Both the position numbers and the translations under genes were made by a program. Of a stretch of DNA of 64,000 bases, positions 16,546 to 26,117 are shown one piece after another. Within the stretch, counting starts at the first letter, position 1, and every line of letters begins with the position of its first letter. The notes under the pieces are model-generated. The model searched no databases. It saw only the letters and a program-made list of their open reading frames with translations, and had not been told where the DNA came from. This stretch comes from Nocardia wallacei (GTDB lineage: Bacteria; Actinomycetota; Actinomycetes; Mycobacteriales; Mycobacteriaceae), in assembly GCF_014466955.1 (NCBI RefSeq), contig NZ_AP023396.1:5580001-5644000 (forward strand). Reading direction: 5' to 3'.

Positions 16546-18288
16546 TCAGAGGCGGAAGGCGGCCGCCACCCGCTCGTCGAGGAGAGCGGAATTCGGTTCG
16601 GCCGCACCGTCGACGAAGCTGCGCACCAGGTCCGTGAGTGCCGCCGCCGCGGGAGTCGCGGGGTCCGGGAGCGGCAGGCGGCCGACGTACTGGGTGATCC
16701 ACCGGCGGCGGCCCGCATACAGGCGGTTGCCGCACACCGCATCGTAGAAGCGCAGGCCCAGGGTCGAATTCGCCACTCCCATCAGTAGATACGCGAGCGA
16801 CTCGGCGCCGCGGTCGGGCAGCGAGATCCAGTAGCAGTCGCCGTTGACGATGGCGCCGCTGCGGTCGAGCGCGAACCGCGGGCGCACGCTGATATCGGGA
16901 AACACCAGCTTGGGCCGCGACCACAGGTGCGGGCGCTGCGGGACCCAGATCTCGAACCACTCCCGGCCGCCGGCGGTGACGTAGCCGCGTGCGGCCAGGG
17001 TCTCCTTGTGCGCCGCGAGATATGCGGCGGCAGCGGGGAATTCGGTCAGATCCACCGGCGTGCGGCGCGAGCGGGTCACATCGTAGGGATAGAGCACCCG
17101 GGTCGGTTGCGCCCGCGCGATCCGCCACGGCGCCAGGTCATGATGGGTCAGCAGATCGAACAGCAATTCCCCCTCCGGCCGCGGATCCCGCTCCTCCCAC
17201 CGATCGGAGATGAATACCCGATCCGCCGTCGTCTTGATTCCCACCCGGATCCGCACCACCTCCCCGAACGTCCGCCAGGTCCCCGCCGCCACCCGCCGCA
17301 ACCAGTCGTCCACGCCGGGGCGCGACATCCGCCACGGGATGGCGGGGTCGGGGGCGGGCGGCCGGGCCGAGACGGGTTGCGGCACGGGCGCCGGATCGCG
17401 GGTGGGTGCGGACAGGTCGTCGCCGGTGGCCAGGGCGCCGATCTCGATCGCGATGGTTCGGCCGCCGTGGGTGATCACGGTGTCGGCCGGGCCGGTCAGG
17501 GCCGTGTAGAGGTCGAGGGTGGAAGTCGTCGGGGCAGTGTCGAGTTCGTATGCGGAGACGTAGCGGCAGGGGGTGGTGGCCCGGGCACGGACGGCGATGG
17601 TGATCGCGGGGAGGACGGCGGCCTCGAACAGCCGGGTGTCACCGAGGTCGTACAGCTCCACCGGGGTCAATTCGGACCGCAGCAGGGCGCGCAGGTTGGT
17701 ACCGGCCTTGGTGGTCAGAAAACGGTTGGCGCACAACAGCCCCAGCACACCGCCGGGCCGCAGCAACCGGGGCACGCTCGCGACGAACGGGTGTGTCAGG
17801 TCGATCCGGCCGGTGAGGCCGAACTGACGGGCCAGCAGCCGAGCAGCCGTCGAACCCAGCTGCTGCGTCCGCACATAGGGCGGGTTGGTGATCACCGCAT
17901 CGAAGTCCGCGGCGGCCAAATCCGCTGCCGCGGTGAGGAAGTCACCGGCATACCACTCGATGTCGAGACCCGCGGCCCGCGCCCGGGCCGCCCGCACGGC
18001 CTCGGCGTCGAGATCGAACCCGGTCAACCGCAACCGAATCCCCGGAAACCGCCCCGCCAGCTCTCGCCCCACCGCCAGCAACAACTCCCCATCGCCGCAC
18101 GCCGGATCCAACACCCGCACCTCGCCCCGAGGCACCACATGCTCCACCACCCGCTCCGCCAGGAACCCGGCCAGCCGCTCCGGGGTGTAATGCCGCCCGT
18201 GCCGCTTGCGCACCCCCGCCCCGCCGGACCCCGCACTCGCCCGCCGGTCGGCCGATGCCCGCCCGCCCCAGCCATCCATACCGGGCAT
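16546..18288 (-). CDS. Adenine-specific DNA methyltransferase, Eco57I/TaqI type (580 aa)
   Basis: Gamma-class N6-adenine methyltransferase. It has RHYTPERLAGFLAERVV, the SAM motif VLDPACGDGELLLAVGREL (about residue 62), and the catalytic motif NPPYVRTQQLG (about 140). The C-terminal half (about 330-580) resembles a TaqI-C/target-recognition domain with FPDISVRPRF and YLLMGVANSTLGLRFYDAV. No nuclease motif (PD-ExK) is visible and no endonuclease gene is adjacent, so it is a solitary methylase or one with a distant partner. ATG at 18288 (MPGMDGWGG) is chosen; the frame stays open to 19287 across another gene, which is a GC artefact. Confidence 0.85.
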   Translation of the reverse strand: MPGMDGWGGRASADRRASAGSGGAGVRKRHGRHYTPERLAGFLAERVVEHVVPRGEVRVLDPACGDGELLLAVGRELAGRFPGIRLRLTGFDLDAEAVRAARARAAGLDIEWYAGDFLTAAADLAAADFDAVITNPPYVRTQQLGSTAARLLARQFGLTGRIDLTHPFVASVPRLLRPGGVLGLLCANRFLTTKAGTNLRALLRSELTPVELYDLGDTRLFEAAVLPAITIAVRARATTPCRYVSAYELDTAPTTSTLDLYTALTGPADTVITHGGRTIAIEIGALATGDDLSAPTRDPAPVPQPVSARPPAPDPAIPWRMSRPGVDDWLRRVAAGTWRTFGEVVRIRVGIKTTADRVFISDRWEERDPRPEGELLFDLLTHHDLAPWRIARAQPTRVLYPYDVTRSRRTPVDLTEFPAAAAYLAAHKETLAARGYVTAGGREWFEIWVPQRPHLWSRPKLVFPDISVRPRFALDRSGAIVNGDCYWISLPDRGAESLAYLLMGVANSTLGLRFYDAVCGNRLYAGRRRWITQYVGRLPLPDPATPAAAALTDLVRSFVDGAAEPNSALLDERVAAAFRL

Positions 18289-18458
18289 TGTGCCCGCCCG
18301 CACCGCACACCGCGCGCAACCGAGCAAACCGACGCGACGATGACGACGATCGGTCGGCCACCCGGGAAACCGCGCTCGACAGCCGAAGCGGAAAAGTGGC
18401 GAAAGACCGCGTGCTCCTCGCCGGGGAGTATTGCGCCGCCCGACGCCGAGCACGCGCC

Positions 18459-19250
18459 TCAAACGTAGATGCGAGCGGCCTTGATCTGCTCGCTGTTTCG
18501 CGTGAACTCGAGTTCGGCGATGCCTCGGGCGGTGGGGGTGGTGATCGTCGTGGTGATGAAATTGCCTGCGGCTATGGCGGTTTCGGAGCGGAGGTCGGTT
18601 GCTTGCTGGAGGAAGCCCGCGACGCCGAGTGGGGTGCCCGACCAGAGGAGGGTGGCGTCGGGGGTGAGGGCCGACCGGGCGGAGGTGTCGCCGCGGGCGG
18701 CCGCATCGAGGAAAGTGGCGGCGGTGCGTTCGGCGGTCGCGCCGACTCGGCGGAAGCCGCGGGCGAAACCCAATGCGCCGCCGAGGCCTTGGTTGCCGAG
18801 CAGTTGTGGCGCCAGCTTGGCGGCGGCGAGCAGGCCCGGCGGGCCCGACATGAGGAGTTGGCCGACCATCACGGGAAGCTCCCAGTGCGCGCGCAGTGTG
18901 CGGATGCGCAGCTCGTCGGCCGTGCGGGTGAGGTCGTAGCGCAGGTGCATGGGGACGCGCAGCGTCACGCCGGTGGACATGGTGGTCTCGATGGTCAGGT
19001 CGCGGTAGACGGTCATGCCGCAGACCACGTCGTGGTGGACCCGGAACGCGATGCCGTTGGGCGCGATGAAGGTGTCGTAGAACCGCTCGATCGCGGCGGT
19101 CCCCCGGTGTGGCCGCGACCCGACCGGATCCTCCACCAGTGCGTCGGGGGCGAACAACCCGACCCACGCGGCCCGGTCGTGGACGGCGACGGCCTGCGGC
19201 GACCGCTCGACGGTCGCCAGCAGTTCGGCAGCGGAGGCGGTGGCGGACAT
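18459..19250 (-). CDS. NTF2/SnoaL-like protein, probably two tandem domains (263 aa)
   Basis: Residues 8-130 form a SnoaL/ketosteroid-isomerase-like cone (HDRAAWVGLFAPDALVEDPVGSRPHRGTAAIERFYDTFIAPN). Residues about 170-263 look like a second, more diverged copy (ATFLDAAARGDTSARSALTPDATLLWSG...FITTTITTP...). Between them lies a hydrophobic linker (VMVGQLLMSGPPGLLAAAKL). Steroid or polyketide isomerase activity is possible but unproven. GAAGGGAAACC before the ATG is the ribosome site. It is divergent from the ArsR gene; their shared 126-bp spacer holds the ArsR operator. Confidence 0.8.
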   Translation of the reverse strand: MSATASAAELLATVERSPQAVAVHDRAAWVGLFAPDALVEDPVGSRPHRGTAAIERFYDTFIAPNGIAFRVHHDVVCGMTVYRDLTIETTMSTGVTLRVPMHLRYDLTRTADELRIRTLRAHWELPVMVGQLLMSGPPGLLAAAKLAPQLLGNQGLGGALGFARGFRRVGATAERTAATFLDAAARGDTSARSALTPDATLLWSGTPLGVAGFLQQATDLRSETAIAAGNFITTTITTPTARGIAELEFTRNSEQIKAARIYV

Positions 19251-19332
19251 GGTTTCCCTTCACATCGGAGCGGCGGCCTCCCACCAATCTATAACTCGTT
19301 CCAATTCAACGATCCCGAAATGATGATCCGTT

Positions 19333-19369
19333 ATATGCCTTGTAAGGTATATACCCCACAGGGTATATT
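19333..19369 (+). promoter_or_regulatory. Overlapping operator and promoter of the arsR-SRPBCC operon
   Basis: ATATACCC (19349-19356) and GGGTATAT (19361-19368) are perfect arms with a 4-bp spacer. A second palindrome with one mismatch, ATATGCCTT-GT-AAGGTATAT (19333-19352), overlaps it. A promoter TTGTAA (19340-19345), 18-bp spacer, TATATT (19364-19369) sits inside the operators and ends 7 bp before the GTG, so transcription and translation probably start together. Confidence 0.8.
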
Positions 19370-19376
19370 GAGCGGC

Positions 19377-19691
19377 GTGACGACCGATCTCTTCGCGGTG
19401 GTGGCCGAACCGCAACGCAGGCGCATCCTCGATCTGCTGCGCACCGGTGACGCCACCGTCGGCGAACTCGTCACGCGGCTGGAACTACCGCAACCGACGG
19501 TGTCGAAGCACCTGAAAGTGCTGCGCGACACCGGCTTCGTCACCTGCGAAGTGGCGGCACAGAGACGGATCTACCGCCTCGCTCCCGGCCCCTTCGAACA
19601 GCTCGACACCTGGCTCACGCCCTACCTGCGGCTGTGGGACCGCCACCTCGACGCCCTGGGCCGGCACCTCGACCGAAAGGACCCCCCATGA
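19377..19691 (+). CDS. ArsR/SmtB family winged-helix repressor (104 aa)
   Basis: Residues 10-75 are the ArsR winged helix (FAVVAEPQRRRILDLLRTGDATVGELVTRLELPQPTVSKHLKVLRDTGFV). No metal-binding cysteine pair of the ELCVCD type is present, so it belongs to the non-metal branch usually paired with an AHSA1/SRPBCC gene, as here. GTG at 19377 has no ribosome site and lies 7 bp after a -10 box, suggesting a leaderless message. The TGA overlaps the ATG of the next gene. A perfect 8-4-8 inverted repeat just upstream is its likely binding site. Confidence 0.92.
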   Translation: MTTDLFAVVAEPQRRRILDLLRTGDATVGELVTRLELPQPTVSKHLKVLRDTGFVTCEVAAQRRIYRLAPGPFEQLDTWLTPYLRLWDRHLDALGRHLDRKDPP

Positions 19692-20239
19692 CCACCCGCC
19701 GATATCACCCCAGCCCCCTGCATCAGGTCGAACTCGTCGATGAGAACGGCCACTGGTCGCTCGTGTTCACCCGGGAGTTCCCGCAGGCCCGGGCGGCGGT
19801 GTGGACCGCCCTGACCGAACCGGACGAGCTGCGCGAGTGGGCGCCCTACACCGCCGACCGCGCACTTTCCGCGACCGGTCCGGTCACCCTGATCATGATC
19901 GACGGCGAGCACCGGCAGGAACTGCCGGGCCGGGTCACCACCGTCACCCCGCCCGAGGTCCTCGAATACACCTGGGCCGGCGACGTGCTGCGCTGGGAGC
20001 TGGCCGAGCACGACGGCGGCACCCGGTTGCGCCTGACCCACCGACTCCCGGAGCGAGCGGTGGCGGCGCAGCTGGCCGCGGGCTGGCACCTGTGCCTCGA
20101 CGTGGCCGCGGAGCTGCTCGCGGGCAGCCCGATCGGCCCCATCGTGGGTGCGGCGGCGCTGAACTACGGCTGGTCCGACCTGAATCGGCGATATTCCGAA
20201 CGACTCGGCGTGGCGGAACTGGACCCGCCCACCTCCTGA
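19688..20239 (+). CDS. SRPBCC/AHSA1 family protein (183 aa)
   Basis: START-like fold with a deep hydrophobic pocket, typically a small-molecule binding or stress protein. Family pattern: FTREFPQARAAVWTALTEPDELREWAPYTADR near the N-terminus, a PPEVLEYTWAGDVLRWELAEHDGGTRLRLTHRLPE core, and a C-terminal helix (GWHLCLDVAAELLAG). Its ATG overlaps the arsR stop codon (ATGA), so it is translationally coupled and should be induced when ArsR releases its operator. The ligand is unknown. Confidence 0.9.
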   Translation: MTTRRYHPSPLHQVELVDENGHWSLVFTREFPQARAAVWTALTEPDELREWAPYTADRALSATGPVTLIMIDGEHRQELPGRVTTVTPPEVLEYTWAGDVLRWELAEHDGGTRLRLTHRLPERAVAAQLAAGWHLCLDVAAELLAGSPIGPIVGAAALNYGWSDLNRRYSERLGVAELDPPTS

Positions 20240-20243
20240 ACGC

Positions 20244-21173
20244 CTACGAATCTTCTTGCCCGGCCCCGCCTTTCGCGCCCTCCCGGACGACCACGATCGG
20301 GCACTCCACCGCTTGCACCAGCGCGGAACTGGTGGAGCCGAGCAGCATCCCGGTGAATCCGCCCCGCCCGTGACTGCCGACCACTACCAGCTGCGCCCCC
20401 TCCGATTGTTCCAGTAGCGCGCGAACGGGCCTGTCCTGCACCAGGATCCGGCTCACCTCGACATCCGGGTAACGCTCGGTGTGCCCGGACAGCGACTCGG
20501 CGAGCACCGCGTCCTCGCTGTCGCGGATCGCGTCCCAGCCGCTGACCGACACGTCCAGCGCGGCACTGACATCCGTCCAGGCGTGCAACGCGATCAGACC
20601 GACCTTGCGCCGCGACGCCTCCTCGAACGCGAGTTCCAGTGCGGGCACGCTGTTCTCGCTGCCGTCCACGCCGACCAGCACCGGCTTGCTCGCCGACACC
20701 GCATCCGCCGCCGCACGCACCACCGCGACCGGGGAGTGCGCGTGCCGGGTCACCGCCGTGCTGACCGAACCCAGCAGGCCCCGCCGGAACGCCCCGAGGC
20801 CGCGGCTGCCGACCGCGACCAGCCGGGCCCGGCGGGAGCGGTCGATCAGCACCGGAATGATCGGTTCGGTGACCACCTCGGTGGTGATCGCGGGCGCCTC
20901 CCCCGGCGCGGCGGCGCGGGCCGAGCGGGTGGCCTCGGCCAGGATCCGCTCGGCATCGGCGTGCAACCGAGCCAGGTCGTCCTCACCGAGCACCGGGACC
21001 GGGCCGAACACGGCCGGTAGCGACACGGACGTGAGCAGGTGCAACGCACAGCCGTGCAGGGCGGCGGCGGCCGCCGCCCAGGCCGCGGCATGATACGACA
21101 CCTCCGATCCGTCGACCGCCGCCACGATCGGCGGGCGCGGGTCGGATTCCGAGGTGGCCGGATTGTCGGTCAT
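20244..21173 (-). CDS. Tandem-domain universal stress protein (309 aa)
   Basis: Two UspA domains (about residues 12-155 and 163-305). Each keeps the ATP-binding pattern: VAAVDGSEVSYHAAAWAAAAA then VAVGSRGLGAFRRGLLGSVSTAVTRHAHSPVAVV in the first, and VLVGVDGSENSVPALELAFEEA then VVVGSHGRGGFTGMLLGSTSSALVQAVECPIVVV in the second. Double-domain USPs like this are prominent in the M. tuberculosis DosR dormancy regulon. The ribosome site is CAGGAGGAG before the ATG. It follows the pyridoxamine-oxidase-like gene and the DosS-like kinase in the same direction. Confidence 0.93.
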   Translation of the reverse strand: MTDNPATSESDPRPPIVAAVDGSEVSYHAAAWAAAAAALHGCALHLLTSVSLPAVFGPVPVLGEDDLARLHADAERILAEATRSARAAAPGEAPAITTEVVTEPIIPVLIDRSRRARLVAVGSRGLGAFRRGLLGSVSTAVTRHAHSPVAVVRAAADAVSASKPVLVGVDGSENSVPALELAFEEASRRKVGLIALHAWTDVSAALDVSVSGWDAIRDSEDAVLAESLSGHTERYPDVEVSRILVQDRPVRALLEQSEGAQLVVVGSHGRGGFTGMLLGSTSSALVQAVECPIVVVREGAKGGAGQEDS

Positions 21174-21257
21174 CGCACTCCTCCTGTGTCGGAACCTGGT
21201 TCTCGCCCTCCATCATGTCGCGCGAGCGGGCCCATGCGACGTCCGGCGGGTGTCGCA

Positions 21258-21689
21258 CTAGCAGCCGCGCTCGACGAGCCTCATGCCCGTGACGATTTCG
21301 GGCTCGATCGACACCACGGTGGCCTGCTCCCCGTCGACCCACGACTGCAACAGCGATTCGTAGCGCGCGACGCGGCCGGGATCGGTGACCGGGCGCGCGA
21401 ACCCCACCACCACGACCGACCAGCCCACGCGCCGCACCGCATCGATGTCGTCCGCCTCGTACGCGACCACCACCGGCGAGCTGCCGCCCATGGCGGTGGT
21501 CAATTGCGTGGTGAAGCGGGTGCGCAGCACCACCGCGCCGTCCTCGACGAGATGATTGACCGGGCGGATAGCCGGTAACGCGTTGCGGGTGAAGACAATT
21601 CGGCCGACCGCGGCACCGGCCAGCAGTCGCATCGATTCGGTGCGGTCCAGGTGCACCACGGCACGGCCGCCGCCGGAAGCGTCGGCCAC
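21258..21689 (-). CDS. Pyridoxamine 5'-phosphate oxidase-like flavin/F420-binding protein (143 aa)
   Basis: Split-barrel protein of the PNPOx-like superfamily. Evidence: [44 protein letters not shown] at the N-terminus, the usual start of short PNPOx-like proteins, and [15 protein letters not shown] in the middle. Such proteins bind FMN, F420 or haem; the cofactor cannot be read from the sequence. Start is GTG at 21689. Members of this group are DosR-regulated in mycobacteria, which fits the neighbours. Confidence 0.88.
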   Translation of the reverse strand: MADASGGGRAVVHLDRTESMRLLAGAAVGRIVFTRNALPAIRPVNHLVEDGAVVLRTRFTTQLTTAMGGSSPVVVAYEADDIDAVRRVGWSVVVVGFARPVTDPGRVARYESLLQSWVDGEQATVVSIEPEIVTGMRLVERGC

Positions 21690-22047
21690 GACGCCCTACC
21701 GAGCCCCGGCGTCGCCGCGTGCCGCCGTATCGGTATCCCATCGCAGCTGCGCCGTGCTCACCGCCACCGACCCGCTTCCCGTCTCATGATCGCGACCCCT
21801 GGGGAAATCCCATCACCGCGCCGATACGGGCATGTAGGGCCGAAGGTCCCAGGAATGTGCCCACAGGTCGGTTACCACCGGTGGCGGCCCGCGGCGCGGC
21901 AATGTGATTACCCCACGAAGGCCGTTCGGCCCTTCAGTGGCACCGGTCCGGACGGCAGTGTGGCGGCCGGCGCTACGACGCCGACCTCGGTCTCGTCACC
22001 CCGAACCACCGCTGACCTCCGCGGGGCCGCACCGGCGGGCACTGGGG
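21690..22047. other. 358-bp regulatory spacer in the dormancy-type cluster
   Basis: Between the kinase (ends 22048) and the pyridoxamine-oxidase-like gene (starts 21689), both minus strand. No credible gene. It contains a DosR-box-like sequence (21834-21853) and a weaker related one near 21920-21933. Confidence 0.5.
21834..21853 (-). promoter_or_regulatory. Candidate DosR/DevR binding box
   Basis: The core GGGCCGAAGGTCCC (21837-21850) matches 11 of 14 positions of the DosR core GGGACTWWAGTCCC. It lies about 150 bp before the pyridoxamine-oxidase-like gene and upstream of the USP gene, both of families controlled by DosR in mycobacteria. No dosR gene is in the window. Confidence 0.45.
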
Positions 22048-23823
<1,776 letters not shown>

Positions 23824-24036
23824 TCATTCCCCTCCCCGGACGCAGCCGGAGTTCGGTGTCCAGGCGCCGCCGCGACGGCGAAACCTCACGTACCCGAGTT
23901 TAGGTCAGGGCACGGCTCGTGCGACGACGCTTGCGTCTCGCGGCCGAAGATCACCGGTCGACCAGCCCGGCGCATACGAGACCGGATGCCGGGTACCCGC
24001 CCGAACGCAGGCCCACGAACATTCGGAGACGCTGCC

Positions 24037-25971
24037 GTGCCGACCCTTCCCGTGCTGAGCGACCGCCCGCCGCCGGTCTTCCGCGACCGGCGCGAGGCGG
24101 GCCGGGCGCTCGCCGCTCTGCTCGAGCACTACCGCGGCGACGAGACCGTGGTGGTACTGGGGCTGGCCCGCGGCGGGGTACCCGTGGCCTGGGAGATCGC
24201 GGCGGCGCTGGCGGCGCCGCTGGATGTCCTGGTGGTCCGGGCACTCCGGGCGCCGGGCCGTCCCGAACTCGTCATCGGCGCACTGGCCCCCGACGGCCGC
24301 GTCGTGGTCAACGACGACATGGTTCGCGGCCTGCGGCTCACCGCCGAGCAGGTGCGCACCGCCGCCCGCGACGCGGCCGCGGAACTGCCGCGCGACCGGG
24401 CCACGTGTCGCGGCGACCGGGCGCCCGCCGCGCTCGCCGGGCGCACCGTGATCGTCGTCGACGACGGATCTTCCACGGGCGCAACGCTGTTCGCGGCGAT
24501 CGACGCCGTCCGTGCCGCGGAACCGGCCCACCTGGTGGTCGCGGTCCCCGCCGCGCCGGAATCCACCTGCCGGGAGGTCCGCGGCCTCGCCGACGACATG
24601 GTGTGCGCCACGATGCCCTCGCCCTTCCTGGCGGTCGATGCCGCGTTCTGGGATTTCACCCAGGTCGGCGCCGAGGAGGTGCGGCAGCTGCTGGCGGCGC
24701 CCACCACCGGTGCGCCGGCGCCGCCCGATCCGGTCGCGGCCCTGCGCAGGGCCGCGGTCCCCGCACCGGCGGGCGTCCCGCCCGGCGACGTGCTGGACGA
24801 GCTGGTCGGCGACGCGCGTTTCGTTCTCGTCGGGGAAAGCTCGCACGGCACCCACGAGTTCTATGCGGCGCGGGCCGCCATCACCCGCCGGTTGCTCACC
24901 GAGCACGGCTTCGATGCCGTTGCGGTGGAAGCGGATTGGCCCGACGCCTACCGCGTCGACCGTTTCGTGCGCGGCGCGGGCGCGGACCGAACCCCCGACG
25001 AGGCGCTGCGCGGCTTCGAGCGTTTCCCGGCCTGGATGTGGCGCAACACGGTGGTGCGCGACTTCGTCGGCTGGCTGCGCCGGCACAACGACGGCCATCG
25101 TCCGGCCGGTTTCTACGGCCTGGATCTGTACAGCATGCATCGCTCGATGCGGCGGGTGATCGACTATCTCGACCGGGTCGATCCCGCCGCCGCCGAACGC
25201 GCCCGGCGGCGCTACGCGTGCCTCGACCGGGCGGGCGAGGACGACGGGCAGGCCTATGGGTACGGGGCAGCGTTCGGCGCGGGCGAGTCCTGCCAGGCCG
25301 AGGTGCTGCGCCAGCTGGCCGATCTGCAACGCAACGCCGCCGCCCACGACGGCGACGCCGGGTTCGACGCGGTGCGCAACGCCTGGACGGTCCGTGCCGC
25401 CGAGTCCTACTACCGGGCGATGTTCGGCGATCGGGTGTCGTCGTGGAATCTGCGTGACGAGCACATGGCCGACACGCTCGACGCCCTCGCCGAATATCTC
25501 GGCCACGACGGCGCACCGGCACGAATCGTGGTGTGGGCGCACAACTCCCACGTCGGCGATGCCCGCGCCACCGAGATGGCCGCCGACGGTGAGCTCTCGC
25601 TCGGTCAGCTGGTGCGCGAGCGGCACGGAAAGGACTGCCGCAGTATCGGTTTCGGCACCTGCCACGGCACCGTGACCGCGGCGAGCCGCTGGGGCGGCGA
25701 CAGTGAGCGCAAGACCGTCCGCACCGCTCTGCCCAGCAGCTACGAGGAACTGCTGCACGACACCGGGCACGAGTCGTTCCTGATCCGCACCGATTCCGCC
25801 GCCGACGCCCTGCGGCAACCCCGCCTGGAACGCGCCATCGGCGTGGTCTACCAGCCGGAGACCGAACGGCACAGCCACTACTTCCACTCTCGCCTGGCCG
25901 ACCGGTTCGACGCGTTCATCCACGTCGATCGCACGACGGCGCTGACACCGCTCCCGCCTGCCGGGCGGTAG
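24037..25971 (+). CDS. Phosphoribosyltransferase-erythromycin esterase fusion, Rv2030c-like (644 aa)
   Basis: Residues 1-215 are a type I phosphoribosyltransferase-like domain, with [18 protein letters not shown] and the PRPP-loop-like [15 protein letters not shown]. Residues about 255-640 are an erythromycin-esterase/EreA-like domain: [56 protein letters not shown] and [17 protein letters not shown], with the conserved His and Glu residues. The same fusion (Rv2030c) belongs to the M. tuberculosis DosR regulon beside a USP gene and dosT, matching this context. Start is GTG 24037 with GGAG upstream; an ATG at 23986 is possible. Divergent from the kinase. Confidence 0.9.
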   Translation: MPTLPVLSDRPPPVFRDRREAGRALAALLEHYRGDETVVVLGLARGGVPVAWEIAAALAAPLDVLVVRALRAPGRPELVIGALAPDGRVVVNDDMVRGLRLTAEQVRTAARDAAAELPRDRATCRGDRAPAALAGRTVIVVDDGSSTGATLFAAIDAVRAAEPAHLVVAVPAAPESTCREVRGLADDMVCATMPSPFLAVDAAFWDFTQVGAEEVRQLLAAPTTGAPAPPDPVAALRRAAVPAPAGVPPGDVLDELVGDARFVLVGESSHGTHEFYAARAAITRRLLTEHGFDAVAVEADWPDAYRVDRFVRGAGADRTPDEALRGFERFPAWMWRNTVVRDFVGWLRRHNDGHRPAGFYGLDLYSMHRSMRRVIDYLDRVDPAAAERARRRYACLDRAGEDDGQAYGYGAAFGAGESCQAEVLRQLADLQRNAAAHDGDAGFDAVRNAWTVRAAESYYRAMFGDRVSSWNLRDEHMADTLDALAEYLGHDGAPARIVVWAHNSHVGDARATEMAADGELSLGQLVRERHGKDCRSIGFGTCHGTVTAASRWGGDSERKTVRTALPSSYEELLHDTGHESFLIRTDSAADALRQPRLERAIGVVYQPETERHSHYFHSRLADRFDAFIHVDRTTALTPLPPAGR

Positions 25972-25985
25972 TACTCCGCCAACCC

Positions 25986-26000
25986 TTCCCGAGTCGGGAA
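25986..26000 (+). terminator. Hairpin after the PRTase-esterase gene
   Basis: TTCCCGA and TCGGGAA form a 7-bp stem around a single G, followed by TGATTT. It starts 15 bp after the stop codon and probably ends or stabilises the transcript. The near-zero loop means the top pairs must open. Confidence 0.45.
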
Positions 26001-26067
26001 TGATTTCGCCTCGGTCGACGGCCCCTCATTCCCTGTATCGAGCAGCTCCGGCGGCCACGGCTGCGTG

Positions 26068-26081
26068 GCGGACGCGTCCGC
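26068..26081 (-). terminator. GC palindrome downstream of the LuxR-type pair
   Basis: GCGGACGCGTCCGC is a perfect 14-bp palindrome 37 bp past the stop of the minus-strand regulator. It could act as a terminator element for that unit; no T-run is present. Confidence 0.35.
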
Positions 26082-26117
26082 GAAGTGCGGCAGCGCGCGC
26101 TGACCTGCCCGATTCGA

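Noticed and set aside
18289..19287. N-terminal extension of the DNA methyltransferase frame
   Set aside because: It runs through the NTF2-like gene on the same strand in another frame and shows low-complexity Arg/Pro only.
21920..21933. Second DosR-like sequence GGGCCGAACGGCCT (minus strand)
   Set aside because: Matches only 9 of 14 core positions and partly reflects a local GC palindrome.
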